Assembly (NCBI GenBank): GCA_002313415.1
Contig: DCBH01000036.1
Coordinates: 576-24,612, forward strand
Reading direction: 5' to 3'
DNA: 24,037 bases
DNA from: Flavobacteriales bacterium UBA1112
Lineage (GTDB): Bacteria > Bacteroidota > Bacteroidia > Flavobacteriales_D > Sanyastnellaceae
Of this stretch, positions 1-9,000 are shown piece after piece. The translations under genes and the position numbers were made by a program. How positions within the stretch are numbered: position 1 is the first letter of the stretch; each line of letters opens with the position of its first letter. The notes below the pieces were generated by a model, which was not told the origin of the DNA, did not search any database, and saw only the letters and a program-made list of their open reading frames with translations.

Positions 1-1
1 T

Positions 2-1438
2 TTTGACTTGTCTGGTGTAGTTTATCCCTTTACCGCCTACGGAATGCCGAATCGGCTGTCGGCCGAAACTGTTTGGATTCGGGACGCCACGGTGTGGACA
101 TGTGAAGCGGCCGGGGTCCTAGAACGTGCAGACGTGCTTTTTCATGATGGTGTGCTTGTCGCCATCGGAACTGACCTTATCCCATCTGAGTTGTTGCCAA
201 ACGGGGTGATACCGATGGAGATCGACGGACGGGGCAAGCATGTGACTCCTGGTGTGATCGATGAACACACACACATTGCTGTGGACCGCGGCGTGAATGA
301 GGGGACTCAGGCGAGCAGTGCAGAGGTTTGGATTGGTCACGCCTTGAACAGCGAAGACGTCAACATGTACCGTCAGTTGTCGGGCGGTGTGACGTGCGCT
401 CAAATCTTGCACGGATCTGCCAACCCGATTGGAGGCCAAAGTGCCATCATCAAATTCCGTTGGGGCGCGGAGCCTCGTGAATTGCTGTATGATGAGGCGG
501 TACCCTTCATCAAGTTTGCCTTAGGGGAGAATGTCAAACAAAGCAATTGGGGCGACGGATACCGGTCTCGTTTCCCTCAAACGCGCATGGGGGTGGAACA
601 AGTCTACTACGACCATTTTATCAGAGCTCGCGAATACGGTCAATCTCAACTTGAGTACCGCGCCAAATTGCGCAGCACCAAAAGAAAGGATATCCGAGAA
701 GGGCGTGGGCCGGTGGCTCCACGTGTTGATTTGGAATTGGAAACGCTCCTTCAAATCCTCAATGAGGAGCGCTTTGTGACGTGTCACAGTTATCGCCAGG
801 ACGAAATCAACATGCTGATGCACGTGGCGGATTCGCTCGGTTTTCGCCTGAATACCTTCACTCACATTCTCGAGGGATATAAGGTTGCTGACAAGATGGT
901 TGAGCATGGAGCAGGCGGCTCCAGCTTTAGCGACTGGTGGGCCTACAAATACGAGGTGAAGGACGCCATTCCCTACAACGGGGCGGTGCTCCACAACCAA
1001 GGCGTCATTACTGCGTTCAATTCGGACGATGCGGAGATGGCACGGCGACTCAATCAGGAAGCAGCCAAAGCCTACAAGTATGGTCGTGTGCCAGAAGTTG
1101 AGGCGCTGAAGTTTGTCACCCTCAATCCGGCCAAACTCCTTCACATCGACCATAAAACGGGTTCTTTGAAGTCCGGCAAAGACGCTGATGTCGTGGTTTG
1201 GTCTGACCATCCCTTAAGCATCAACGCCAAGGCGGAGCAAACATTCGTCGAGGGAGTCCGCTGCTTTGATGTCGACCGGGATCTTGAACTGCGAGAGGCC
1301 ATGCGCAGGGAGCGCGCGCGACTCACCAACAAAATGTACAATGCCGAAAAATCCTCAGGAGCCGGAAGCTTAAAAAGCCCTTCGGAGCGCATCCAATCTC
1401 ATTACCACTGTGACACTCTGACCGATGAAAACCGCTAA
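2..1438 (+). CDS. Amidohydrolase family protein, C-terminal part (5' end outside window)
   Basis: Metal-dependent amidohydrolase of the imidazolonepropionase-like group; the substrate is not evident. The reading frame is open to the window edge with no stop, so the gene continues upstream. As far as I know this family has about 1000 residues in Bacteroidota, and the piece here (about 478 residues) would be the active C-terminal half. Counting from the TTG at base 8, the binuclear metal ligands all appear present: HxH at H87/H89 (DEHTH), a candidate bridging lysine K169 (FIKFALGEN), H260 (CHSY), H286 (THILEGYK) and an aspartate in NSDD at 339-342. A C-terminal beta-sandwich strand (SGKDADVVVW) is typical. 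The stop codon lies 14 bases inside the next gene, so the two are probably translated together. Family assignment is firm; substrate and cellular location (probably exported) are inferred. Confidence 0.88.
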   Translation, partial: FDLSGVVYPFTAYGMPNRLSAETVWIRDATVWTCEAAGVLERADVLFHDGVLVAIGTDLIPSELLPNGVIPMEIDGRGKHVTPGVIDEHTHIAVDRGVNEGTQASSAEVWIGHALNSEDVNMYRQLSGGVTCAQILHGSANPIGGQSAIIKFRWGAEPRELLYDEAVPFIKFALGENVKQSNWGDGYRSRFPQTRMGVEQVYYDHFIRAREYGQSQLEYRAKLRSTKRKDIREGRGPVAPRVDLELETLLQILNEERFVTCHSYRQDEINMLMHVADSLGFRLNTFTHILEGYKVADKMVEHGAGGSSFSDWWAYKYEVKDAIPYNGAVLHNQGVITAFNSDDAEMARRLNQEAAKAYKYGRVPEVEALKFVTLNPAKLLHIDHKTGSLKSGKDADVVVWSDHPLSINAKAEQTFVEGVRCFDVDRDLELREAMRRERARLTNKMYNAEKSSGAGSLKSPSERIQSHYHCDTLTDENR

Positions 1439-2768
1439 GCACATTCTTAATTCGACATGTGCGGCCTTGTTGTTGAGCGTCGCACCCCTGAGCACATGGG
1501 CGCAGCCCACGCCAGGTCCAGAGCAGTCTCGTTCCATTCTTATTGTCGGCGCCACTGCCCACTTGGGTACGGGTGATGTCCTCGAAGATTGCGCCGTCGG
1601 TTTTCGTGATGGGGAAATTGATTACGTAGGACGCAGGTTTCAAGTCAACCAACAGAAGTACGACGACATCGTCGACGCGACGGGTCAACACCTCTACCCG
1701 GGGTTCATCGTGACCAATACAACTCTTGGTCTCCAAGAAATTGGCGCAGTTAGGGCGACGCAGGACCAATACGAAGTGGGTACGTTTCGTCCTAATGTTC
1801 GGTCGGTGATTGCCTTCAATACCGACAGCGAAATTCCGCCTACAGTGAGGACAAACGGCGTGATGATGGGGCAAATCACACCTCGGGGCGGGGTGGTCTC
1901 AGGCTCGAGTGGTGTCGTGCATTTTGATGGCTGGAATTGGGAGGATGCGGCAATGAAAATGGTTGACGGCATTCATTTAAATTGGCCGGCTACCCATCAC
2001 CGCCATCGAAGCGATGGCAAGGTGGATTTGCAGCGACGAAAAACGTACGACCGTCAAAAGCACGAAATTGAGAGGTTTTTTGGAGAGGCGCAGGCTTATG
2101 CTTCAGCTCGTCCAGGTTCTGTCGTTGATGTTCGTTTTGAGGGCATGCGCGGGCTTTACGATGGAACATTGTGTTTGTACGTCCACACGAACGACGCTCG
2201 TGCCATCACTGAGGCGGTTCATTTCAAGCGGGACCTTGGCATCGAACGTATGGCCATTGTTGGAGGTTACGATGCCTATCTCGTGGCGGACCTCCTTCGT
2301 GAAAATGACGTGGCTGTGATGCTGCAAAGCGTGCACAGCCTTCCGCGATTTGCTGACGACGACGTCGATCTGCCCTTCAAACTTCCCAAGTTGTTGATGG
2401 ACGAAGGCCTCACAGTGGCTCTCCAGGTCGACAAGCGCATGACAGAGATGAACTCACGGAATCTGCCATTCTATGCCGGCACGGCGCGTGCATATGGGCT
2501 TACCGAAGAGCAAGCCATCCAGGCTGTGACTCGCAATCCGGCTCGAATCCTCGGCATTGACGACCAAGTCGGCACGTTGGAGCGAGGCAAGACGGCGACG
2601 CTGTTTTTATCCGAAGGTGACGCCTTGGACATGCGCACCAACAGTCTGACTCATGCGTGGATTGAGGGACGTGAAATCGACCTCGACAACCGCCAGCGTC
2701 AGCTCTACCGGAAGTTCCAAACGAAGTATGGGGCCGAAGTGCTTGACAGTCCAGCACCGAACAATTAA
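1425..2768 (+). CDS. Secreted amidohydrolase-fold protein, probably catalytically degenerate
   Basis: 447 residues with an N-terminal signal peptide (basic MKTAKH, hydrophobic stretch to about residue 24, TWA-Q cleavage near 26/27), so it is exported. The fold is recognised from the N-terminal beta-sandwich (residues 36-90) and the C-terminal NPARILGIDDQVGTLERGK stretch (371-389), typical of amidohydrolases. The place where active members carry HPG.(I/V)D.H.H reads YPGFIVTNTT (91-100), so both metal-binding histidines are missing; the segment that normally brings a later histidine reads VGGYDA (279-284). I infer it does not hydrolyse substrate by the usual mechanism and may be a structural partner of the upstream enzyme, which it overlaps by 14 bases. 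A TIM-barrel protein with another activity remains possible. Confidence 0.85.
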   Translation: MKTAKHILNSTCAALLLSVAPLSTWAQPTPGPEQSRSILIVGATAHLGTGDVLEDCAVGFRDGEIDYVGRRFQVNQQKYDDIVDATGQHLYPGFIVTNTTLGLQEIGAVRATQDQYEVGTFRPNVRSVIAFNTDSEIPPTVRTNGVMMGQITPRGGVVSGSSGVVHFDGWNWEDAAMKMVDGIHLNWPATHHRHRSDGKVDLQRRKTYDRQKHEIERFFGEAQAYASARPGSVVDVRFEGMRGLYDGTLCLYVHTNDARAITEAVHFKRDLGIERMAIVGGYDAYLVADLLRENDVAVMLQSVHSLPRFADDDVDLPFKLPKLLMDEGLTVALQVDKRMTEMNSRNLPFYAGTARAYGLTEEQAIQAVTRNPARILGIDDQVGTLERGKTATLFLSEGDALDMRTNSLTHAWIEGREIDLDNRQRQLYRKFQTKYGAEVLDSPAPNN

Positions 2769-2798
2769 AAAGGGGATAACAAAAGGCGTCAGTATCCC
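2765..2798 (-). terminator. Putative intrinsic terminator of the aspS-brx-trpS operon
   Basis: On the minus strand GGGATA (2798-2793) pairs with TATCCC (2778-2773) across a 14-base loop, followed by a C and TTTTT. The stem starts at the trpS stop codon. The 6 bp stem is short, so this is a moderate call. It lies in the 20 bp gap between the convergent trpS and amidohydrolase genes. Confidence 0.45.
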
Positions 2799-3760
2799 GC
2801 CCGGTCGCGAACGCGATTCAACACATCAGCCGCCACAGTTCGAGCCCTTTCGGCGCCCTTGGCGAGAGCTTCATCGATTTGGGATTTGTCGGCCATGAGC
2901 TCGTGAAAAAGAGATCGCTCCTCGGCAAATCCATCAATGAGGGCGTCAATCAGGTCTTTCTTGGCGTGGCCCCAACCATAACCTCCGGCCTTCAGTTGAC
3001 GGGCCATCTCTTCTGCTTGCATTTCATTGGCGACCAAACTGAACAGGCTGTGGGTGACATTGGCCTCGGGATCTTTGGGGTTTTCGAGGGGTGTGGCGTC
3101 GGTAATGATCTCCTTGTTCACGCGCTTCTTCAGAGCTTTGGGGTCGTCGAAAATGTTGAGAATGTTGTTCTGTGACTTCGACATTTTGCCACCATCGAGT
3201 CCTGGCACATACATCGTGCTTTCTTGTGTCAAGGCTTCGGGCAACACAAATGTTTCACCCATGGCGTGATTGAAACGGCTTGCGACGTCGCGGGTCATTT
3301 CAAGGTGTTGCATTTGGTCTTTTCCGACTGGCACGAGCTCAGCATCGTAAAGCAAAATGTCGGCCGCCATGAGCATCGGATACGCAAACAATCCCGCATT
3401 GACGTCACCCAGTCTGTCCTGCTTGTCCTTGAAGCTGTGCGCCAAGGTCATGCGCGAGTACGGGAAGTAGCACTGCAGGTACCAAGCGAGCTCGGTGCAC
3501 TCGGGCACGTCGCTTTGGCGGTAGAACACCGTCCGCTCCGTATCGAGTCCAAACGCCATCCACGTCGCCGCCACCGCGTAGGTGTTCTCGCGCAGGGTGG
3601 CGCCGTCCTTGATTTGCGTCAACGAGTGCAGGTCCGCGATGAAGAGGAAGCTCTCGTTTGAGCTTTCATTCGCCAACTCAATGGCCGGCTTAATCGCCCC
3701 CAAGATGTTTCCCAGATGCGGAGTGCCGGTGCTTTGGATTCCTGTCAGAACGCGTGCCAT
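2789..3760 (-). CDS. trpS: Tryptophan--tRNA ligase
   Basis: Class I aminoacyl-tRNA synthetase that charges tRNA-Trp in the cytoplasm. 323 residues, a normal bacterial TrpRS length. The HIGH-type signature is PHLGN at residues 14-18 in the TGIQSTGTPHLGN start typical of TrpRS, and the KMSKS loop is intact at 192-196 (GGKMSKSQNN). It is the last gene of a minus-strand operon, 10 bases after the bacilliredoxin stop, and is followed by a possible hairpin terminator. The codons around 3400-3620 are clearly more GC-rich than the rest of the gene (about 58-67% per 60-base line against about 52%). Confidence 0.97.
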   Translation of the reverse strand: MARVLTGIQSTGTPHLGNILGAIKPAIELANESSNESFLFIADLHSLTQIKDGATLRENTYAVAATWMAFGLDTERTVFYRQSDVPECTELAWYLQCYFPYSRMTLAHSFKDKQDRLGDVNAGLFAYPMLMAADILLYDAELVPVGKDQMQHLEMTRDVASRFNHAMGETFVLPEALTQESTMYVPGLDGGKMSKSQNNILNIFDDPKALKKRVNKEIITDATPLENPKDPEANVTHSLFSLVANEMQAEEMARQLKAGGYGWGHAKKDLIDALIDGFAEERSLFHELMADKSQIDEALAKGAERARTVAADVLNRVRDRAGY

Positions 3761-3770
3761 GTAGACGTGC

Positions 3771-4181
3771 TCAGCAGAATTCGTCGAACGCCATTTTGAG
3801 GTGATCGGCGATCATCTCGGCGGTTCGGCCTTCGATGTGGTGACGCTCCACCATGGCGGCCAGACGGCCGTTTTTGAACAATGCCACGCAGGGCGAAGAT
3901 GGAGGGTAGGGCAGCATGAATTTACGGGCGCGGTCGACGGCTTCACGATCAACGCCTGCAAACGCGGTTGTCAAGTTCGTTGGCAACTTGTCGTGTTTCA
4001 CAGCAAGCTTGACCCCTGGCCGCATGGAGCCGGCTGCACATCCGCATACGCTGTTCAGGACCACAAGGGTTGTTCCTTCCTTGGCAAGCGCAGCGTCAAC
4101 ATCTGCTTCGGTGATCAATTCTGAGAACCCGACCTCAGTGAGGTCGGCTTTCATGGGAGCAACAAGTTCGGGTGGATACAT
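3771..4181 (-). CDS. BrxA/BrxB family bacilliredoxin
   Basis: 136-residue thioredoxin-fold protein of the YphP/YqiW (BrxA/BrxB) family. In Firmicutes these remove bacillithiol from S-bacillithiolated proteins; Bacteroidota carry homologues and some make bacillithiol, but the thiol used here cannot be told from the sequence. The start MYPPELVAPM is characteristic of the family, and the redox motif CGC is at C46-G47-C48 (NSVCGCAAGSMRPG). It lies between aspS (37 bases upstream) and trpS (10 bases downstream) on the same strand, so it is probably co-transcribed with both synthetases; a role in protecting them or the cell from thiol oxidation would be speculation. Confidence 0.93.
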   Translation of the reverse strand: MYPPELVAPMKADLTEVGFSELITEADVDAALAKEGTTLVVLNSVCGCAAGSMRPGVKLAVKHDKLPTNLTTAFAGVDREAVDRARKFMLPYPPSSPCVALFKNGRLAAMVERHHIEGRTAEMIADHLKMAFDEFC

Positions 4182-4218
4182 CGTCGTTGGATTTTAGGTT
4201 GTGGTCAGTCAACACGAC

Positions 4219-5985
4219 TCAGGCGTCAGTGTTCTCATCTGGAGCTGTGGAGTGAAGGAAAAGTTCGTCGTATTGTTCGTCATGAATGGGTGAAGGCGCG
4301 TCAATCATGACGTCGCGGCCACTGTTGTTTTTAGGGAAGGCAATGAAATCACGGATGCTGTCGCTTCCACCAAAAAGACTGCAGAGTCGGTCAAATCCAA
4401 GAGCCAATCCGCCGTGTGGAGGTGCTCCATACTGAAACGCATTCATCAAGAACCCAAACTGTGCCTGCGCCTCTGTTGGTGTGAAGCCAAGGAGATCAAA
4501 CATGCGCGCTTGGATGTCTTTGTCGTGGATTCGGATGGAACCTCCGCCGATTTCGACGCCGTTGATGACCATGTCGTAGGCGTTGGCCTTGACCACACCG
4601 GGGTCCGATTCGAGGAGGTGCATCTGCTCGGGCTTGGGCGACGTGAACGGGTGGTGCATCGCGTGGTAGCGCTCGGTGTCTTCGTCCCATTCGAGGAGCG
4701 GGAAGTCGACGACCCAGAGCGGCTTGAAGACCTCGGGGTCGCGAAGGTCGAGTTCGGTGCCGAGGTGAAGGCGAAGTTCGCAAAGCTGCTTGCGCACCTT
4801 GTCGAGGTCGCCGCTGAGCATCAAGATTAGGTCGCCCGCCTTGGCACCGGAGTGCGACGCCCAGGCCGCTTGGTCCTCGGGGCTGAAGAACTTGTCGACG
4901 CTTGACTTGAACGTGCCGTCTTCGTTGACCTTGCAGTACACGAGGCCTTTGGCTCCGATTTGGGGTCTCTTGACCCAGTCCGTCAATTTGTCGAGCTGCT
5001 TCCGCGTGTAGGACGCACAACTGGGGGCCACGATGCCGAGCACAGACTCCGCCGAGTCGAACACGCTAAAGCCCTTGCCTTGCGCCACGGGGGCCAAGTC
5101 CACAAACTCCATGTCGAAGCGCACGTCGGGCTTGTCGCTGCCGTAGCGACGCATCGCCTCGTCGTAGTCCATGCGGGGGAACGCCTCCACGTCGACGTCG
5201 AGGACCACCTTGAACAGGTGGCGCACCATGCCTTCGAACGTGTTCAGGATGTCTTCCTGTTCCACGAAGGCCATCTCGCAGTCGATTTGGGTGAATTCCG
5301 GCTGGCGGTCGGCGCGAAGGTCTTCGTCGCGGAAGCATTTGACAATTTGATAATACCGGTCAAACCCGCTGACCATGAGTAGCTGCTTGAACGTTTGGGG
5401 GCTCTGCGGCAGAGCATAGAATTGACCAGGATTCATGCGGCTGGGCACCACAAAGTCGCGGGCGCCTTCCGGCGTGGACTTGATGAGATAAGGGGTCTCG
5501 ACGTCGATGAACCCCACGCTGTCTAGATACTTCCGCGTCTCCATTCCGATGCGGTGACGCAGGAACAAGTTTTCTTGGACGGGCTTGCGACGCAAGTCCA
5601 AGTAGCGAAACTGCATGCGCAGGTCGTCCCCACCGTCCGTTTCGTACTCGATGGTGAATGGAGGTGTTTTTGCTGCATTGAGCACCTCGAGTGAGGTTAC
5701 GTCGATTTCAATGTCCCCTGTGGGCACTCTGTTGTTTTTGGATTCACGCTCACGCACTGTGCCCTGAACTTTGACCACAAATTCGCGTCCCAATTTGCGG
5801 GCTTGTGTGCAAAGCTCCGCATCGGAGTCCATGTTGAAGGCCAATTGGGTCAAGCCGTAGCGGTCTCGAAGGTCCACAAACGTCATCCCACCGAGGTCGC
5901 GGGTTCGCTGCACCCATCCGCTGAGCGTGACAAGGGTACCGGCATGGTCTAGGCGGAGTTCTCCGCAGGTGTGCGTTCGATGCAT
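4219..5985 (-). CDS. aspS: Aspartate--tRNA ligase
   Basis: Class IIb synthetase, 588 residues, the bacterial type with an inserted GAD domain. Residues 1-105 form the OB-fold anticodon-binding domain; RDLGG at 29-33 keeps the leucine found in discriminating (tRNA-Asp only) bacterial enzymes. Class II motif 2 is at about 217-230 (CFRDEDLRADRQPEF) and motif 3 near the C terminus (GGLALGFDRL). The start MHRTHTCGEL matches the family's usual N terminus, so the ATG at 5985 is secure. It heads the aspS-brx-trpS operon. A TAACTTTG box lies only 7 bases before the start codon. The middle of the gene, about 4500-5340, is about 58-63% GC while the ends are about 43-48%. Confidence 0.97.
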   Translation of the reverse strand: MHRTHTCGELRLDHAGTLVTLSGWVQRTRDLGGMTFVDLRDRYGLTQLAFNMDSDAELCTQARKLGREFVVKVQGTVRERESKNNRVPTGDIEIDVTSLEVLNAAKTPPFTIEYETDGGDDLRMQFRYLDLRRKPVQENLFLRHRIGMETRKYLDSVGFIDVETPYLIKSTPEGARDFVVPSRMNPGQFYALPQSPQTFKQLLMVSGFDRYYQIVKCFRDEDLRADRQPEFTQIDCEMAFVEQEDILNTFEGMVRHLFKVVLDVDVEAFPRMDYDEAMRRYGSDKPDVRFDMEFVDLAPVAQGKGFSVFDSAESVLGIVAPSCASYTRKQLDKLTDWVKRPQIGAKGLVYCKVNEDGTFKSSVDKFFSPEDQAAWASHSGAKAGDLILMLSGDLDKVRKQLCELRLHLGTELDLRDPEVFKPLWVVDFPLLEWDEDTERYHAMHHPFTSPKPEQMHLLESDPGVVKANAYDMVINGVEIGGGSIRIHDKDIQARMFDLLGFTPTEAQAQFGFLMNAFQYGAPPHGGLALGFDRLCSLFGGSDSIRDFIAFPKNNSGRDVMIDAPSPIHDEQYDELFLHSTAPDENTDA

Positions 5986-5992
5986 GGGACTT

Positions 5993-6026
5993 CAAAGTTA
6001 CCAAGACGCACTCAGGCTTCGTCAAG
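5993..6026 (-). promoter_or_regulatory. Predicted aspS promoter (CTTG-N22-TAACTTTG)
   Basis: On the minus strand a perfect TAnnTTTG-type -7 box, TAACTTTG (6000-5993), is preceded at 22 bases by CTTG (6026-6023), a reasonable -33 element for the Bacteroidota primary sigma factor. Only 7 bases separate the box from the aspS ATG, so the transcript would start at or within a few bases of the start codon. Confidence 0.6.
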
Positions 6027-6034
6027 CGCCTGCC

Positions 6035-6042
6035 TAACTTTC
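6035..6042 (+). promoter_or_regulatory. Predicted -7 box of the M1 peptidase gene
   Basis: TAACTTTC differs in one base from TAnnTTTG and ends 4 bases before the ATG at 6047. It forms an inverted repeat (AAAGTTA...TAACTTT) with the aspS box on the other strand. I see no good TTG element at the usual distance upstream, so this is weaker than the aspS promoter. Confidence 0.4.
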
Positions 6043-6046
6043 GGAT

Positions 6047-9000
6047 ATGAATATTTCTGAGTCATTGCTTCTAAGGCTTAGCCTGCTTTTTTGCTCCCTG
6101 TCGTATTTGTCAGTTTCAGCTCAAACATGGCAGCAACAAGTGGACATTGACATTCGCGTGGCACTTGACGATCAGACGCATAGCCTCGATGGCGATATCC
6201 GCCTGACCTACCACAACAACAGCCCGGACACGCTGGATTTTGTGTGGATGCACCTTTGGCCAAATGCATACCGAAATGGCCAAACAGCGATGGCCAAGCA
6301 GCACTACCGCGACGGGGACATGTTCATGTTTTATGCGATGAGTAGGGACCTCGGTGGCATCGACTCATTGGCTTTTTCCGTCGGAAGCATGCCTTTGGTG
6401 TGGCAATACCACCCCGAGCACATCGACATCGCCAAAGTGATTCTTCCTGAGCCCTTGGCCCAGGGTCAATCGGTGGAAATTCGTACGCCATTTAGGGTTG
6501 ACATTCCTAGCGGAAGCATCTCGCGTTTGGGCCACGTAGGAGAGTCCTACCAAATCACCCAATGGTTTCCCAAACCCGCGGTATACGACGAGGACGGGTG
6601 GCACCCCATGCCATATTTAAGCCAAGGAGAATTTTTCTCCGAATATGGGAGCTACGACGTTCGAATTACGTTGCCAAGCAATTACACCGTAGGGGCAACG
6701 GGCGATTACGTGCCGGGTTCCGAAGACAATGAGATGGAGTTGAAGAGACTTGCTCAACTTGTCGAGGAGACTGAAGTTTGGGTCACGAGTGAAGGGTGGA
6801 TTGAGACAACCAATGACTTCCCTGCTTCGTCCAGTGTTATGAAGACATTGCACTTCCGTCAGTCGCGTATTCATGACTTTGCATGGTTCGCCGACAAGCG
6901 ATACAAAGTGCTCCAAGGAGAGGTGACTTTGCCAGGCGACGGCCGCTCGGTCAACACGTGGGCCATGTTTACTCCAGCAGAAGGGGAGCTGTGGCAAAAC
7001 GCACCTGAGTACCTCCACGATGCCACGTACTACTATTCACTTTGGAACGGGGACTACCCCTACAATCAAGTGACGGCAGTTGATGGCACCATTTCTGCCG
7101 GGGGTGGGATGGAGTATCCCAACGTGACGGTCATTGGCTCATCTGGCAGCCCTTCAGGCTTGGAAACAGTCATTGTTCATGAAGTAGGTCACAACTGGTT
7201 TTATGGAATCCTTGGCAGCAATGAGCGTGAACATGCTTGGATGGACGAAGGAATAAACTCCTTCAATGAAACGCGTTATCTCCTAACCAAATACGGGACG
7301 GACAAGGACATTTCTCTGCTGCTTGGAGAAAACAACCTGTCCAAACGCTTCGACTTGGAAAAATTTCAATACAAGTGGATCGATGAATTGAGCTACATGT
7401 TTCTGGCGCGCTTAGGTGCCGACCAACCCATGCAATGTCACAGCAACAGCTTGACGTCACTCAATTATGGCGCAATCATTTACAAAAAGACCGCAGCTGC
7501 ATTTGCGATGCTTCAATCTCACTTGGGTCAGGCGCGGTTTGATGCGGCAATGCGTATGTACTTCGATACCTGGAAGTTCCGCCACCCTGCGCCAGAGGAT
7601 CTACAGGCGGTGATGGAGAAATCAACTGGAGAGGATTTGTCGTGGTTTTTCGAAGAGTGGGTCCAAACCATCAAACGCAACAATCTCAAACTTGTAAGCA
7701 CCAACGCCAAACTTTCGCAGTTTGACAACTCTCCTGGAGTCGTGGTGCGTAATGTGGGTGAACTCAGTTCCCCTGCTCGCGTTTCAGGATTGGTTGGTGA
7801 CTCCACTGTCGCAGTTCTCAATTTGCCGCTGATGGCACCAGGTGAGGTCGCCGAGGTGCCGCGACCTCCAATCAAAGTTGACCGCTGGGTTGTTGATTAC
7901 GAGCGCGTGACATTGGATTACAATCGCAAAGACAATACGCGGCATTCGGGCCTTTTTGGTGGGATTGAGCCACTTCAATTGCGCATGTTCACGCGTCTTG
8001 AAGATCCTGAGAGGACACAGTTGTTTTGGGTTCCTGCACTGGGCTGGAATCATTTCGATGGATTCATGATTGGCACGACGCTGCACAATTCTGCATTGCC
8101 GTGGCGCGATGTGACTTGGCGTTGGACGCCGATGCTAAGTCGCGATCGGTTTGATGATGGCCTTCATCTGCGGGGAATGTTGGCTGTTGAAGGTCGGCAC
8201 GGTGACCTGAGATGGGCTTTGAAAAGTCGGCGTTTTGGAGCGACTGAGTTCCTCTCTGAGCTGGCTGATGTGGCGGACACCGAGTTGAATCCCGGGCCGT
8301 TGACCAGGACTTCATTGGGTTTGATGTACCGCCTCAATGCTTCCCCTACGAGTCCATTTGACGCCAATTTATCTGTGGAACTCATTCACATTGACGGTTT
8401 TGCCGATTCGCGGATCGGAATCCTTGAGCCTCCTGCGATTCGGCGGATGGCGGGACGTGCCGAAGTCAACGTCAACCACCGTCTGGAATCACTTCCTGGC
8501 GCGCGTCAGTCACTTTCACTTCAGAGCACTGTGGTTCAACACGACGGGGTTGTGGAAGGGTATCTGATTGAGCCGCCGTCGACCACGTCCACGACGAATC
8601 GCGTTCTCGACGCATGGTATCATCTCGAGCGGACTGTGCCTTCGATGAAACGGGAGAAGAAGTGGAGTGTGGACGCTCGCGTTGTCGCAGTAGAGGGATG
8701 GAATCAATTCGGTGCTGCACCTGCCGGGTCACAGGCGTCATTTGATCCCTTGGTTGATGCGCTCTTGCTCCACCGCGGTGCGGACACATCGTCGGGGTCA
8801 TGGTTGTCGCGGCAGGCTGGCATGGAGCGCGGTGGATTGCCTCTAAACTTGGTTGCGTCGCGCGGTTTTACATCCTTACGCGCAGAAACGCGCCTGCCCT
8901 TGGGGTTGCCCGTTTCCGTTCAGGCTGGGGGAGCGTTGGCTCGCACCCGTGAATGGGGCATTGGAGCGCCAGTTTCGGATCGTTTGCATCTCGTCGCTTC

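Noticed and set aside
521..1210. A 229-codon open frame on the minus strand within the first amidohydrolase gene
   Set aside because: It lies fully antisense to a protein with intact family motifs, and its translation resembles no family or signal.
1323..1874. A 183-codon minus-strand frame spanning the junction of the two amidohydrolase genes
   Set aside because: Both genes beneath it are convincing and the frame has no recognisable domain.
4496..5338. Long arginine- and proline-rich open frames (174 and 90 codons) antisense-frame or shifted within aspS
   Set aside because: They are by-products of the GC-rich stretch of aspS; their composition is typical of out-of-frame translation.
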